From assembly GCF_011801145.1 (NCBI RefSeq), contig NZ_CP046172.1, positions 2,852,001 to 2,916,000 on the forward strand: 64,000 nucleotides of DNA, given 5' to 3'. This DNA is from Nocardia arthritidis. Its GTDB lineage: Bacteria > Actinomycetota > Actinomycetes > Mycobacteriales > Mycobacteriaceae. The notes below the pieces were generated by a model that saw only the letters and a list, made by a program, of their open reading frames with translations, ran no database searches and was not told where the DNA came from. The translations under genes and the position numbers were made by a program. Shown in pieces: positions 1 through 8,158 of this stretch (positions are counted from its first letter, which is position 1; the number at the start of each line of letters is the position of its first letter).

Positions 1-42
1 GGCATGACCCCACGACCGGACAGCTCGGTCGTCGGAGGTGAG

Positions 43-113
43 TGCCGGAATCCGTTCACGCCCACCACAATCAGATGTGCACCCACACATCGGGCGTGAT
101 CCGGATTCCGGCA
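43..113. repeat. Long imperfect palindrome (hairpin) upstream of the phosphotransferase gene
   Basis: The left arm (43-63) begins TGCCGGAATCCG and the right arm (92-113) ends CGGATTCCGGCA, a perfect 12-bp match. It continues inward as TTCACGCCC against GGGCGTGATC with one offset. An inner stem GATGTG (74-79) pairs with CACATC (86-91). No T-run follows, so it is not an ordinary intrinsic terminator. A shorter perfect inverted repeat (ACGACCG 12-18, CGGTCGT 26-32) lies just upstream. It could be a small palindromic element, an operator, or the leader of the gene starting at 195. No other gene is visible in 1-194. Confidence 0.6.
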
Positions 114-194
114 TTCGCCGTGCGCCGCACCGCGATTCGCGGGCCACGGTAAATGCTTTTGCGTGCGTCTTCGTCCGGATGATGAGATGTCACG

Positions 195-1139
195 GTGTTC
201 GACCACGATGCGGCGGCCGTACGTCCGTTGACACTGGCCTGGGTGAGCAGACATCTGGAGGTCGGTGAACGGGTCCTCGGAACCGAGGCGCTGCACGGCG
301 GCATCACCGCCGAAATGCGGAGGCTGACCATCGGTAAGCGCGACGGCGGCGCCCGTGATCTGGTGCTGCGCACCTTCGTCGACGCGGAGCACGCCGAAGA
401 CTGGCTGAACAGGGAGGCAGGCGCCCTGACCATGCTCGCGGACACGGACGTTCCGGCTCCTGCGCTGGTCGCGGTCGATCCGACCGCTGCGCATTGCGAG
501 TATCCGTCGCTGCTGATGACGCACCTGCCGGGCCGGACGGTCCTCGATGACGAGGCATTGGCGACGCGCGTAGTTCTGCTGGCCCGTCAACTCGTCGCGA
601 TCCACGCGTTGCGGCCCGCCGAGCGGCCCAGGGAGTATCTGGCGTGGACAACCGCCGACACCGTCGTGGTTCCGAAGGGCGCCGACGCCACGGTATGGGC
701 CGCGGCGATCGATGTGATCCGCAAGCCCGCGCCGGCCTATGAAGGGTGTTTTCTGCACCGGGATTTCCAACCGGGCAATGTGCTGTTCGACATGCCACCC
801 TCGGCGGCTGCACGGATCACCGGCGTCGTCGACTGGGCGCAAACCTCCTGGGGCCCTGCGGATCTCGACGTGGCGCACTGCTCGACGAATCTTGCGCTGC
901 TGCACGGTCCTGCGTGGGGTCTGCGCTTCGCCGAGGCGTATGAGCAGGCCGGCGGGGTGCTGGCCGCGACAGCGAGCGAGCGGTTGTTCTGGCGGGTGCG
1001 GGACGGGCTGGCGGCCTCGGAAGAGGTGCGGTTGGTGGCCCGGCCATGGCGGGAGGCAGGGCGAACGGAGTTGACGACGCGAGTCCTAGAGGAGCGGCTG
1101 GATGCCTACGTCACCGCCACGATGGACACGCTGGGCTGA
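195..1139 (+). CDS. APH-family phosphotransferase (aminoglycoside/choline kinase-like)
   Basis: A 314-residue protein starting at GTG. It carries the family's catalytic loop: FLHRDFQPGN with His188, Asp190 (the catalytic base) and Asn195, followed by GVVDWAQTSWGPADLD, which contains the Mg-binding Asp of the DFD-like motif. Length and motif order are typical of the phosphotransferase (PF01636) fold, a soluble ATP- or GTP-dependent small-molecule kinase. The substrate cannot be read from sequence. Members act on aminoglycosides, macrolides, homoserine, choline or fructosamine, so this should not be called a resistance gene without test. It is monocistronic, preceded by a long hairpin, and converges on the TetR gene that ends at 1167. 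Confidence 0.82.
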   Translation: MFDHDAAAVRPLTLAWVSRHLEVGERVLGTEALHGGITAEMRRLTIGKRDGGARDLVLRTFVDAEHAEDWLNREAGALTMLADTDVPAPALVAVDPTAAHCEYPSLLMTHLPGRTVLDDEALATRVVLLARQLVAIHALRPAERPREYLAWTTADTVVVPKGADATVWAAAIDVIRKPAPAYEGCFLHRDFQPGNVLFDMPPSAAARITGVVDWAQTSWGPADLDVAHCSTNLALLHGPAWGLRFAEAYEQAGGVLAATASERLFWRVRDGLAASEEVRLVARPWREAGRTELTTRVLEERLDAYVTATMDTLG

Positions 1140-1166
1140 AATGGCTTGCCCTGAACAGATTTCCGC

Positions 1167-1787
1167 TCACGTGTAAGCGCGGAGGAAGGTGTCGACGGCG
1201 GCGTCGGCGATGGCGCGGAGTTCGGCGGTCGCGGGTTTGCGGGTGCCGAGGTGGGTGCGTATTTCGAGTGGGCCGGTGAGCAGGGCGAGGAGATGTTCGG
1301 CGGCGACGGTGGGGTCGCACTGGCGCAGCGCGCCCGCCAGCACCAGGCGGGCGAGGCGATCGGAGAGCGCCTCGCGGAGCCGAATCGTGGTGCGCCGCAT
1401 GACCTCATCGATGAGATTCGGAAATTCCGCGGACTGCGCGTTGGCCAGGCGGCGCAGGGCTCGGCCGCGCTCACCCGCGCAACTGCGCACCAGCCGCAGC
1501 GCGGTTTCGGTGAGCGCGGCGCGCACGTCACCCGGATCGCGCAGCGGGTCTACGGCCGCGACGGTTTCCGCGGACATGGCATCGGCGGCGGCCAGCACCG
1601 TCTCCTGGAACAGGGTTTCCTTGTCGTTGAGGTGGTTGTAGACGGTGGGCTTGGCGACGCCCGCCGCATTCGCGATCTCCTGTACGCAGGCTTGCCGGTA
1701 GCCGCGTTCGGCGAAGACGTCGAAGGCGACCTCGAGGATCGCCGATCGCTTATCTATCCGGCCTCGTTGGGCTTTCGTCTCCGCCAC
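1167..1787 (-). CDS. TetR/AcrR-family transcriptional regulator
   Basis: A 206-residue protein. The N-terminal helix-turn-helix domain spans about residues 12-60 (AFDVFAERGYRQACVQEIA, then GVAKPTVYNHLNDKETLF), the classic TetR arrangement. The C-terminal ligand domain is variable and resembles the C-terminal domain of AefR-like TetR proteins. The gene is divergent from two Dabb-domain genes. The 114-bp intergenic region between them is full of GTTCA/TGAAC half-sites arranged as nested inverted repeats. It therefore most likely represses itself and the Dabb pair in response to an unidentified small molecule. Confidence 0.9.
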   Translation of the reverse strand: MAETKAQRGRIDKRSAILEVAFDVFAERGYRQACVQEIANAAGVAKPTVYNHLNDKETLFQETVLAAADAMSAETVAAVDPLRDPGDVRAALTETALRLVRSCAGERGRALRRLANAQSAEFPNLIDEVMRRTTIRLREALSDRLARLVLAGALRQCDPTVAAEHLLALLTGPLEIRTHLGTRKPATAELRAIADAAVDTFLRAYT

Positions 1788-1817
1788 CCCTGCATGCTAC
1801 CGCGCCGGTACGGTCCA

Positions 1818-1883
1818 TTGAACTCACGGGTTCACTCTTGTGAATCTACTAGTACGTTCACTATGTTGAACCCGTCAGTTCAA
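1818..1883. promoter_or_regulatory. Nested inverted repeats, probable TetR operator in the divergent promoter
   Basis: The outer arms are TTGAACTCACGGGTTCA (1818-1834) and TGAACCCGTCAGTTCAA (1867-1883). They are reverse complements with one mismatch over 17 bp. Two smaller inverted repeats lie nearby: TTCAC (1831-1835)/GTGAA (1840-1844), and GTTCA (1856-1860)/TGAAC (1867-1871). All lie between the TetR start (1787) and the Dabb start (1902), so bound repressor would cover both promoters. The assignment to the adjacent TetR is inferred from position. Confidence 0.7.
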
Positions 1884-1901
1884 ATCGATAAGGGAGATCC
1901 G

Positions 1902-2303
1902 ATGATCGTCCATACCCTGCGCTTCCGGTTCCGCGACGAAGCGACCGAGGCCGAACGCGCCGCCGCGCTGACCGCGATGCGGCAGGTCGCCGCCATGGAT
2001 TCGGTCAGCTACGGGACCGTCGGCCAATGCCTCGGCGACCCGGCCGCGGGCTACACACACGCCTTCACCGTCGGCATCGAGGATCTGGCCGCGCTCGAGC
2101 GGTACATGAACGATCCGGTCCACCTGGCCGCCGACCCGCATATCGCCCCGCGTCTCGCGAAACTGGCTGTCGGCCCGGATCTTTCGGATGACCCGGACCC
2201 GGAGCTCGGCGCGAAACTCCTCGCGATGCACGAAGCCAAACTGCGCAAGTACCCGGACTGGGCCGAACTCATGTCCACCATCCCCGAAGTAACCGTCGCC
2301 TGA
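1902..2303 (+). CDS. Dabb (stress-responsive A/B barrel) domain protein, copy 1
   Basis: A 133-residue protein. The ATG at 1902 follows AGGGAGA at a good distance. An in-frame extension further upstream would run through the operator and the TetR gene, so it is rejected. It begins with a short beta strand (MIVHTLRFRF), as Dabb ferredoxin-like barrels do, and contains the typical HAFTVGIEDLAALERYMNDP stretch. Dabb proteins are small cytoplasmic dimers; some are polyketide cyclases, dehydratases or degradation enzymes, and many have no known role. The next gene is a paralogue starting one base after this stop. Both probably answer to the divergent TetR. Confidence 0.85.
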   Translation: MIVHTLRFRFRDEATEAERAAALTAMRQVAAMDSVSYGTVGQCLGDPAAGYTHAFTVGIEDLAALERYMNDPVHLAADPHIAPRLAKLAVGPDLSDDPDPELGAKLLAMHEAKLRKYPDWAELMSTIPEVTVA

Positions 2304-2304
2304 C

Positions 2305-2706
2305 ATGATCGTGCTGATACGGCGCTTCCGATTCAGGGACGAACTGACCGAGGACGAAAAGGCCGAGACGCTGCGCCTGATTCGCCGCACGGTCACCCTC
2401 GGATCGGCGCGATTCGGCATCGTCGGACAGTGTCTCGGCGATCGGACGGACGGCTGCACGCACGCATACAGCACCGGCTTCGACGATCTCGCCGCGCTCG
2501 AGACGTATCTCTACGATCCGGTGCATCTGGCCGGCGATCCGGACATCGTCCCGCACTATGCGAAACTCGTACTCGGCCCGGATGTTTCGGATGATCCCGA
2601 CCCGGATCTGGCCGCGAAGATCATGGCGATCCACGACCGGAAGTTGGCGGCGTATCCGGATTACGCCGAGCTGATGGCGGGGATCCCGGAGGTTCGATTC
2701 CTTTGA
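2305..2706 (+). CDS. Dabb (stress-responsive A/B barrel) domain protein, copy 2
   Basis: A 133-residue protein the same length as its upstream neighbour and alignable end to end (for example FGIVGQCLGDRTDGCTHAYS against YGTVGQCLGDPAAGYTHAFT, and the shared DVSDDPDPDL/DLSDDPDPEL motif). The ATG lies one base after the preceding stop, so the pair is an operon with likely translational coupling. A tandem duplication followed by divergence is the simplest origin; the two may form a heterodimer. A strong terminator follows at once. The substrate is unknown. Confidence 0.85.
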   Translation: MIVLIRRFRFRDELTEDEKAETLRLIRRTVTLGSARFGIVGQCLGDRTDGCTHAYSTGFDDLAALETYLYDPVHLAGDPDIVPHYAKLVLGPDVSDDPDPDLAAKIMAIHDRKLAAYPDYAELMAGIPEVRFL

Positions 2707-2711
2707 GAACG

Positions 2712-2752
2712 CGAAAGACCCCTTCGCGCAACGGATTCGAAGGGGTCTTTCG
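2712..2752. terminator. Bidirectional intrinsic terminator
   Basis: Perfect 15-bp arms CGAAAGACCCCTTCG (2712-2726) and CGAAGGGGTCTTTCG (2738-2752) with an 11-nt loop. It lies between two convergent genes (Dabb copy 2 ending at 2706 and the lipoprotein gene ending at 2761). The AAAGACC/GGTCTTT ends supply short T-runs in both directions. Confidence 0.88.
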
Positions 2753-2760
2753 GTGTGTGA

Positions 2761-3729
2761 TCAGTTGACGGTGAACGACAGGGTCGGGGCCGCAGGGTCC
2801 GCTTCCTTCTTGGCGTTGTAGGTCAAGACATAGTTGCCGGTACCCGGGGCGGCTACCAGGAAGGTCGCGACATCCTTGGGGTTGTCGATGGTCTGGCTCT
2901 TCTCCAGCAACTCGTTGATCGGGGCGCGGTCGTCGGCGACCAGGCTCTGCCCGTCCGGTGTCTTCACCGAGAAGTACTCGTTGAAGATATTCGCGCCGCC
3001 CGCCGGAATGCCCGCGCCGCCAATGATTTTCACGTGCAGCGCGAGTTCGTACTTACCGTGCTCGTTCTTGGTGTAGCTGGGGCGCAGCGTACCGCCGGTG
3101 ACCTGGATCGTGGTCTGATCCTGGACGAGCGTTCCGGTGACAGCCAGCGTCTTCGGCTGCACGCTCTCCACCTGCGCATCGGTCTGCAGCGGGATCTTGG
3201 TCTGGTTGTCCGAGGTCTGCCCGAACACCACGATCACCGTGTCGAGCAGGTGATCGGCATCGGTTCCCGGCTTCACCGAAGTGGTGATCTTGCCCGCGGC
3301 CGAACCCTGGCCGGGCACGGTCGGGTTGTCGAAGCTCGCCGCCTGGTCGATCTGACCACCGATCTGCAGATAGGCGTTGGTGCTCAACGTCTTGTTCTCG
3401 GTGGTGAGGTTCTTGTAGGTCAGGTCGAGCACGAGCCTGCCGCCGGACTGATCCGGCACCACGGTCGCCTTGTCGACGGTGATGGCGAAACCCTCGAACC
3501 AGCCGGTCTTTCCGACGGTACGCACCGTCGACTGCCCGCTCGGGGCGCCCGTCTGCCCACCCGCCTGCGGTTTGCCCGCGACGGTACCCGGCGCCGACGC
3601 CGGAACCGGACTGCCGGAGTCCTTGTCATTGCACGCCGTCAAAAACGTTGGCGCCAAACCGATCAGCGCTACGGCCCCCACCGAGGTGAGAATCCGGCGG
3701 GTTCCGAATTTTTGCATGGTCGAACGCAC
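2761..3729 (-). CDS. Secreted lipoprotein with DUF4352-like beta-sandwich domain(s)
   Basis: The N-terminus has positive charges, a hydrophobic stretch and a lipobox (FLTAC followed by NDKDSG), so it should be a diacylated, membrane-anchored lipoprotein on the outer face. I chose the GTG at 3729 because GGGAGG sits four bases upstream; an ATG at 3717 is the alternative. The open frame extends to 3849 but that part overlaps zur and looks non-coding. After a Pro/Gly/Ser-rich linker, two beta-rich segments follow: WFEGFAITVDKATVVPDQSG with LVLDLTYKNLTT, and a second ending in NYVLTYNAKKEADPAAPTL. They resemble the DUF4352/immunoprotective extracellular fold. The function is unknown. It follows zur by about 90 bp on the same strand. 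Confidence 0.75.
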   Translation of the reverse strand: MRSTMQKFGTRRILTSVGAVALIGLAPTFLTACNDKDSGSPVPASAPGTVAGKPQAGGQTGAPSGQSTVRTVGKTGWFEGFAITVDKATVVPDQSGGRLVLDLTYKNLTTENKTLSTNAYLQIGGQIDQAASFDNPTVPGQGSAAGKITTSVKPGTDADHLLDTVIVVFGQTSDNQTKIPLQTDAQVESVQPKTLAVTGTLVQDQTTIQVTGGTLRPSYTKNEHGKYELALHVKIIGGAGIPAGGANIFNEYFSVKTPDGQSLVADDRAPINELLEKSQTIDNPKDVATFLVAAPGTGNYVLTYNAKKEADPAAPTLSFTVN

Positions 3730-3817
3730 GATGCCTCCCAGAAGATTTTGCCAAACTCCAAAGTGCGGATTCGCAAAGGAATCTTCGCCGGAAGGCCGCG
3801 CGTTAACCAGGCGCGGT

Positions 3818-4255
3818 TCACTGAGCGGACCGGTGTCCGTCCACGCCACACGGGCGGCAGGTGCCGAAGACCTCCATGGTGTGGCTCACCTCGGTGAAAC
3901 CGTGCTGGCCCGCAATGGATTCGGCCCACGCCTCCACGGTCGGGCCCTCCACCTCCACGGTGCGGCCGCAGTGTCGGCAGACCAGATGGTGGTGGTGTCC
4001 GCTCGAACATTGCCGGTAAACCGACTCGCCGGAATCGGTGCGCAATACATCGACCATTCCCGCGTCGGCCAATGACTGCAGGGTTCGGTAAACCGTGGTG
4101 AGCCCGATTCCCTCACCGCGACGGCGCAATTCGTCGTGCAATTCTTGCGCGGAGCGGAATTCATCGATATCGCCGAGCAGCGCCGCGATGGCGCTGCGCT
4201 GTCTGGTGCTGCGGACTCCGACCGGTTTGGTGGGTGCGACGGTCTTGTCTGGCAC
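3818..4255 (-). CDS. zur: Fur-family zinc uptake regulator Zur (FurB)
   Basis: A 145-residue Fur-family protein: an N-terminal winged helix (TRQRSAIAALLGDIDEF, then GIGLTTVYRTLQSLADAGMVDVL) and a C-terminal metal/dimer domain. The HHHH run in the GHHHHLVCRHCG segment supplies metal ligands, and CRHCG with the C-terminal CRPCG forms the structural Cys4 zinc site. Zn-bound Zur represses zinc uptake and alternative ribosomal protein genes. The start lies 3 bp after the smtB stop, so smtB and zur form one operon, the order I recall for mycobacterial Rv2358-Rv2359. Zur rather than iron Fur is inferred mainly from this neighbourhood. Confidence 0.9.
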   Translation of the reverse strand: MPDKTVAPTKPVGVRSTRQRSAIAALLGDIDEFRSAQELHDELRRRGEGIGLTTVYRTLQSLADAGMVDVLRTDSGESVYRQCSSGHHHHLVCRHCGRTVEVEGPTVEAWAESIAGQHGFTEVSHTMEVFGTCRPCGVDGHRSAQ

Positions 4256-4258
4256 GAA

Positions 4259-4606
4259 TTACCCTTCCTCGGCATGCGCGACGGCGTCGACGACGATATG
4301 CGCCAAGTGATCGTCGACGAGTTCGTAGAGCACCTCGCGTCCCGACCGCTCACCGTGGACGACGCCGGCCGATTTCAGAATGCGCAGATGCTGGCTGACC
4401 AACGGCTGGGTGACCCCTAGCGCGTCGACCAATTCGTGGACGCAGCGTGGCGACTCGCGCAGCTGCAGCACGATGGCGATGCGGACCGGTGCGGCCAGCG
4501 CCCGCAGCAGTTCCCCCGCGTCCTCGAGCACGGTCCGCGCGGGTACCGGCGCGGGCGCAGGGGAGCGGTACGGGTTGTGTGGGTGGGTGGTGGCCTCGGT
4601 GGTCAT
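4259..4606 (-). CDS. smtB: ArsR/SmtB-family zinc-sensing repressor
   Basis: A 115-residue winged-helix protein. The ATG at 4606 has an excellent AAGGAG ribosome binding site; the upstream in-frame extension to 4663 is unlikely. The recognition helix region is RCVHELVDALGVTQPLVSQHLRILKSAGVV. The C-terminal helix DDHLAHIVVDAVAHAEE carries the Asp/His pairs of the alpha5 zinc site of SmtB-type sensors. It is the first gene of the smtB-zur operon. In mycobacteria SmtB derepresses zur when zinc is high. A candidate operator lies 37 bp upstream of the start. Confidence 0.9.
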   Translation of the reverse strand: MTTEATTHPHNPYRSPAPAPVPARTVLEDAGELLRALAAPVRIAIVLQLRESPRCVHELVDALGVTQPLVSQHLRILKSAGVVHGERSGREVLYELVDDHLAHIVVDAVAHAEEG

Positions 4607-4642
4607 GGGATACTCCTTATTGGAAAGCGATCCCATTTTGAT

Positions 4643-4658
4643 ATGCATAATTGCGCAT
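4643..4658. promoter_or_regulatory. Candidate SmtB operator in the smtB-zur promoter
   Basis: The imperfect palindrome ATGCATAATTGCGCAT matches its reverse complement at 12 of 16 positions. It is AT-rich against a GC-rich background and sits just upstream of smtB, where a self-repressing ArsR/SmtB protein would bind. The assignment is positional. Confidence 0.4.
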
Positions 4659-4729
4659 GTCAAACGTGGCGCGCGCTATCCGGTGTGATGTACCTCATTT
4701 CCGCGGCCGGATCACCTGCGGGCCAACGA

Positions 4730-5056
4730 CTATCGACGGCCGGGGTCGGCCGCGGCCGGGAGCTCGGCCTTGGTCGGCACGGCAGGGGTAGGGGTGCCCG
4801 CGGAGGTGACCGCGACCTTGGACGGCACCGACGGATCCGGCGCGCTCGGCCCGAACAGGGCGTTCGCGGTGAACCACACCAGGCTCGACGGGGTGAGCAG
4901 CAAGACGACGAGCACCACCGGGTAGTGCCAGCGGATGCGCCGCCTGCGCGCGGACCAGCGCTCGCGCCGCAGCGCCCACCGGTGTCGGCGCAGCACGCGC
5001 CGTTCGGCGCGGGCGGCCCAGCGGGCATCGAACAGTTCGGGCGGAATCTCCGTCAT
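4730..5056 (-). CDS. Small single-pass membrane protein, unknown function
   Basis: A 108-residue protein. The N-terminal half is very basic (RRHRWALRRERWSARRRRIRW), then one transmembrane helix (about residues 44-65, VVLVVLLLTPSSLVWF), then a Pro/Ala/Thr-rich tail. This predicts an N-in orientation with a short periplasmic or wall-facing tail. GAGGTGG precedes the ATG, and an AT-rich TATAAC hexamer (minus strand, 5086-5091) could be its -10. It is divergent from glyS and upstream of smtB, but about 120 bp separate it from the smtB start. I recognise no domain. Confidence 0.65.
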   Translation of the reverse strand: MTEIPPELFDARWAARAERRVLRRHRWALRRERWSARRRRIRWHYPVVLVVLLLTPSSLVWFTANALFGPSAPDPSVPSKVAVTSAGTPTPAVPTKAELPAAADPGRR

Positions 5057-5269
5057 GGACCCACCTCACGGGTAAGACCGGATTCGTTATAGTCCCATCC
5101 TTTCAGGTGGCGCGCACCTTCGGCGCAAGCGCGACGGCCCGCGTGGAAATTCGAGCTGACCACGCAGGACCCACGGAGATAACGGGTGGAACACGGCCGA
5201 TACGCTATAGGGATGCGGCCCGGGTCCGGGCCGGACGAATCCGACTCGCAGTGGATGGAGAATTCTCGC

Positions 5270-6661
5270 GTGGCACCCAAGTCGAAGGTGGACACCGTTG
5301 CCAACCTCGCCAAGCGCCGGGGGCTGGTGTACCCGTGCGGTGAGATCTACGGAGGCACCAAGTCGGCGTGGGACTACGGTCCGCTCGGCGTCGAGCTCAA
5401 GGAGAACATCAAGAAGCAGTGGTGGCGCTCGATGGTCACCAGCCGCGAGGATGTCGTCGGCCTCGATTCGTCGGTGATCCTGCCCCGGCAGGTGTGGGTG
5501 GCCTCCGGTCACGTCGGCGTCTTCAACGATCCGCTGGTCGAATGCCTCAACTGCCATCATCGGCACCGGCAGGACCACCTGCAGGAGGCGTACGCCGCCA
5601 AGAACAAGATCGACGATCCGGATTCGGTGTCGATGGAGCTCGTCGCGTGCCCGGACTGCGGCACCGTCGGCAAATGGACCGAGCCGCGCGATTTCAACAT
5701 GATGCTCAAGACCTACCTCGGCCCGATCGAATCCGAGGAGGGTCTGCACTATCTGCGCCCGGAGACCGCGCAGGGCATCTTCGTGAATTTCGCGAACGTG
5801 ATGACCACCGCGCGCAAGAAGCCGCCGTTCGGTATCGCGCAGATCGGCAAGAGCTTCCGCAACGAGATCACGCCGGGCAACTTCATCTTCCGCACCCGCG
5901 AATTCGAGCAGATGGAGATGGAATTCTTCGTCAAACCGGGTGAGGACGAGCAGTGGCACCAGTACTGGATCGACACCCGGCTGGCCTGGTACACCGACCT
6001 GGGCATCACCTCGGAGAACCTGCGCCTCTACGAGCACCCGAAGGAAAAGCTCTCGCACTATTCGACCCGCACGGTCGATATCGAGTACCGCTTCGGCTTC
6101 CAGGGCAGCGAATGGGGTGAGCTGGAGGGCGTCGCGAACCGCACCGACTACGACCTGAAGACCCATTCGGAACATTCCGGCACCGACCTGAGCTACTTCG
6201 ACCAGACCACCAACGAGCGGTACACCCCGTACGTCATCGAGCCGGCCGCGGGTCTGACCCGCTCGCTGATGGCGTTCCTGGTGGACGCGTACGCGGAGGA
6301 CGAGGCGCCGAATGCCAAGGGCGGCGTCGACACCAGGACGGTGCTGCGGCTGGACCGGCGGCTCTCCCCGGTGAAGGCGGCGGTACTTCCGTTGTCGCGC
6401 AATGCCGATCTGACGCCGAAGGCGAAAGATCTTGCGGCGCAACTGCGTAAGAACTGGAATGTGGAATTCGACGACGCGGGCGCGATCGGCCGCCGGTACC
6501 GGCGCCAGGACGAGATCGGCACCCCGTTCTGCATCACCGTCGACTTCGACACGCTCGAGGACCAGGCGGTCACCGTGCGCGAGCGGGATTCGATGACGCA
6601 GGAACGGATTTCGCTCGACCGGGTCGAGGGTTACCTGGCGCAGCACCTGCTCGGCGCCTGA
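5270..6661 (+). CDS. glyS: Glycyl-tRNA synthetase (single-chain, alpha2 type)
   Basis: A 463-residue class II aminoacyl-tRNA synthetase that charges tRNA-Gly. I chose the GTG at 5270, preceded by GGATGGAG; the frame is open to 5186. The N-terminal [25 protein letters not shown] is the family signature. Zinc-ligand motifs CLNCHHRH and CPDCG follow. Motif 2 is [20 protein letters not shown] and the class II motif 3 region is [17 protein letters not shown]. The C-terminal anticodon-binding domain begins near [12 protein letters not shown]. This is the eukaryote-like alpha2 form usual in actinobacteria, not the alpha2beta2 GlyQS type. It neighbours smtB-zur as in mycobacteria. A terminator follows. 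Confidence 0.96.
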   Translation: MAPKSKVDTVANLAKRRGLVYPCGEIYGGTKSAWDYGPLGVELKENIKKQWWRSMVTSREDVVGLDSSVILPRQVWVASGHVGVFNDPLVECLNCHHRHRQDHLQEAYAAKNKIDDPDSVSMELVACPDCGTVGKWTEPRDFNMMLKTYLGPIESEEGLHYLRPETAQGIFVNFANVMTTARKKPPFGIAQIGKSFRNEITPGNFIFRTREFEQMEMEFFVKPGEDEQWHQYWIDTRLAWYTDLGITSENLRLYEHPKEKLSHYSTRTVDIEYRFGFQGSEWGELEGVANRTDYDLKTHSEHSGTDLSYFDQTTNERYTPYVIEPAAGLTRSLMAFLVDAYAEDEAPNAKGGVDTRTVLRLDRRLSPVKAAVLPLSRNADLTPKAKDLAAQLRKNWNVEFDDAGAIGRRYRRQDEIGTPFCITVDFDTLEDQAVTVRERDSMTQERISLDRVEGYLAQHLLGA

Positions 6662-6670
6662 GCGTATTTC

Positions 6671-6706
6671 GGCGAAGCGCTTTCCATTCCGGAAAAGCGC
6701 TTCGCC
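6671..6706. terminator. Bidirectional intrinsic terminator after glyS
   Basis: Perfect 13-bp arms GGCGAAGCGCTTT (6671-6683) and AAAGCGCTTCGCC (6694-6706) lie between the converging glyS and DUF1707 genes. The stem can be extended by CC/GG after a one-base bulge. Confidence 0.85.
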
Positions 6707-6712
6707 GGTGCG

Positions 6713-7144
6713 TTACGCGGATGTCGGCTTGTTCACGACAATGCCGATGGCGGTGGGGATGAGCAACGCGCAACCCCACGGCACCTCGACCCAGAACGGC
6801 CAGAAGTAGCCCGCGCCGGTGGCCAGATAGATGGCCAGAATGAGTATGTTGACCGCGACCCAGGGGATCCACATGATGATCACCCACTGCGGCACCGCCC
6901 TGGGCCGCTTCTGCTTATCCAGCCGGACCTTCTTGTCCCGGGGCACGGGCAGATCCGCGAGCACCGGTTGCAATTCCCCGTATGTCCTTGCGGCATAGAC
7001 CTTTTGGAGCCGGTCGTCGAATTCGTGCAGGCTCAGCCTGCCCTCATTCATGGCCAGCCGCAATTGTTCGACAATCTTCTCGCGGTCGCCGTCGGACGCC
7101 CGCAGATTCTCCTGACCCACGGATGCCAGCGTAGGATCGGGCAC
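6713..7144 (-). CDS. DUF1707 domain protein with C-terminal 2TM region
   Basis: A 143-residue protein. The N-terminal DUF1707 domain is clear: RASDGDREKIVEQLRLAMNEGRLSLHEFDDR, then YAARTYGELQPVLADLP. A basic linker and two hydrophobic helices follow (about residues 82-105 and 111-135), placing the domain at the inner face of the membrane. I chose the GTG at 7144 because family members usually begin PDPxLxxVG just before RASD; no strong ribosome binding site is visible. A later GTG at 7120 is possible. The frame runs open to 7534 but that part is shadow of the neighbouring gene. The function of the family is unknown. Confidence 0.8.
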   Translation of the reverse strand: MPDPTLASVGQENLRASDGDREKIVEQLRLAMNEGRLSLHEFDDRLQKVYAARTYGELQPVLADLPVPRDKKVRLDKQKRPRAVPQWVIIMWIPWVAVNILILAIYLATGAGYFWPFWVEVPWGCALLIPTAIGIVVNKPTSA

Positions 7145-7235
7145 CCGCGAGTGCGAGTCTTTGTTCCGCCGGAAATATCCGCGGGCGGCGTGTGGTTGAC
7201 GGTCGATGCCTGAAAGCACGAATAAAGGACATGTG

Positions 7236-8153
7236 ATGGCACGAGCGGTGAAGTTCGAGCGATACGGCGCGATCGAGGAATTGAAGGTCGTCGACGTGCC
7301 GACGCCCGCGGCGGGGCCGGGGCGGGTGGTTGTCGAGGTGGTCGCGGCGGGAATCAACCCGGGCGAGGCCAAGATTCGCACGGGTTCGTTGCACCAGCTG
7401 TGGCCCGCCACCTTCCCCTCGGGTGAGGGATCCGATTTCGCGGGACGAATCGTCGAAGTGGGCGAAGGGGTTTCGGCCTTCGCGGTCGGCGACGAGGTGC
7501 TGGGATTCACCCATGAGCGGGCCAGCCACGCCACGCACGTTTCCGCACCCGCCGATCAGGTGACGCCGAAGCCCGCGGGATTGTCGTGGGAGGTCGCGGG
7601 CGGGTTGTTCGTGGCGGGGACCACCGCGGTCGGCGCGACCCGGGCGCTCGCGGTGCGGCCGGGCGAGACGATTGTCGTCGCAGGCGCCTCCGGCGGTGTC
7701 GGTTCCATTGCGGTGCAACTACTTCGGCGGTCCGCTGCCTTGGTGCTCGGCATCGCGAGCGAGCGCAACCACGAGTGGCTGCGTTCGGTGGGCGTGGTCC
7801 CGGTCGCCTACGGTGAGGGACTCGCCGATCGCTTGCGTGCCGAAGCGCCTGACGGGATCGCCGGATTCATCGACGCGTTCGGCGGCTATCTCGATCTGGC
7901 GCTCGAACTCGGCGTCCCGGCGGCGCGCATCGACACCATCGTCGATATGGCGGTCGCGGGCGAGTACGGCGTGCTCACCGATGGGAACGCTGCGGCCGGT
8001 ACCGTCGAGGTGCTCGCCGAACTGGCCGAACTGGCCGCGTCCGGCGAGCTCGAGATACCGATCGCCGCCGTATACCCGATCGACGAGGTGCAGGCGGCGT
8101 ACCGCGAACTCGAACAGGGACATACGCACGGCAAGATCGTGTTGCGTCCCTGA
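7236..8153 (+). CDS. NADP-dependent quinone oxidoreductase / zinc-less alcohol dehydrogenase (MDR family)
   Basis: A 305-residue medium-chain dehydrogenase/reductase. The ATG at 7236 follows AAAGGA. The N-terminal GroES-like domain contains AAGINPGEAKIRTGSL and the quinone-oxidoreductase-like GSDFAGRIVEVGEGV. The Rossmann nucleotide site is VAGASGGVGSIAVQLLRR. The catalytic zinc cysteines are absent, so it belongs to the NADPH:quinone reductase branch. It is cytoplasmic, reducing quinones or activated alkenes; the substrate is unknown. It converges on the TenA-like gene with a 5-bp gap. Confidence 0.88.
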   Translation: MARAVKFERYGAIEELKVVDVPTPAAGPGRVVVEVVAAGINPGEAKIRTGSLHQLWPATFPSGEGSDFAGRIVEVGEGVSAFAVGDEVLGFTHERASHATHVSAPADQVTPKPAGLSWEVAGGLFVAGTTAVGATRALAVRPGETIVVAGASGGVGSIAVQLLRRSAALVLGIASERNHEWLRSVGVVPVAYGEGLADRLRAEAPDGIAGFIDAFGGYLDLALELGVPAARIDTIVDMAVAGEYGVLTDGNAAAGTVEVLAELAELAASGELEIPIAAVYPIDEVQAAYRELEQGHTHGKIVLRP

Positions 8154-8158
8154 GCTTT

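Noticed and set aside
195..1139. Calling the phosphotransferase an antibiotic-resistance kinase for the PKS product
   Set aside because: It is 26 kb from the dnaE end of the cluster across conserved core genes, and the family is broad.
5087..6646. A 519-residue open frame on the minus strand
   Set aside because: It is antisense to glyS in register with high-GC third positions and has no domain; a shadow frame.
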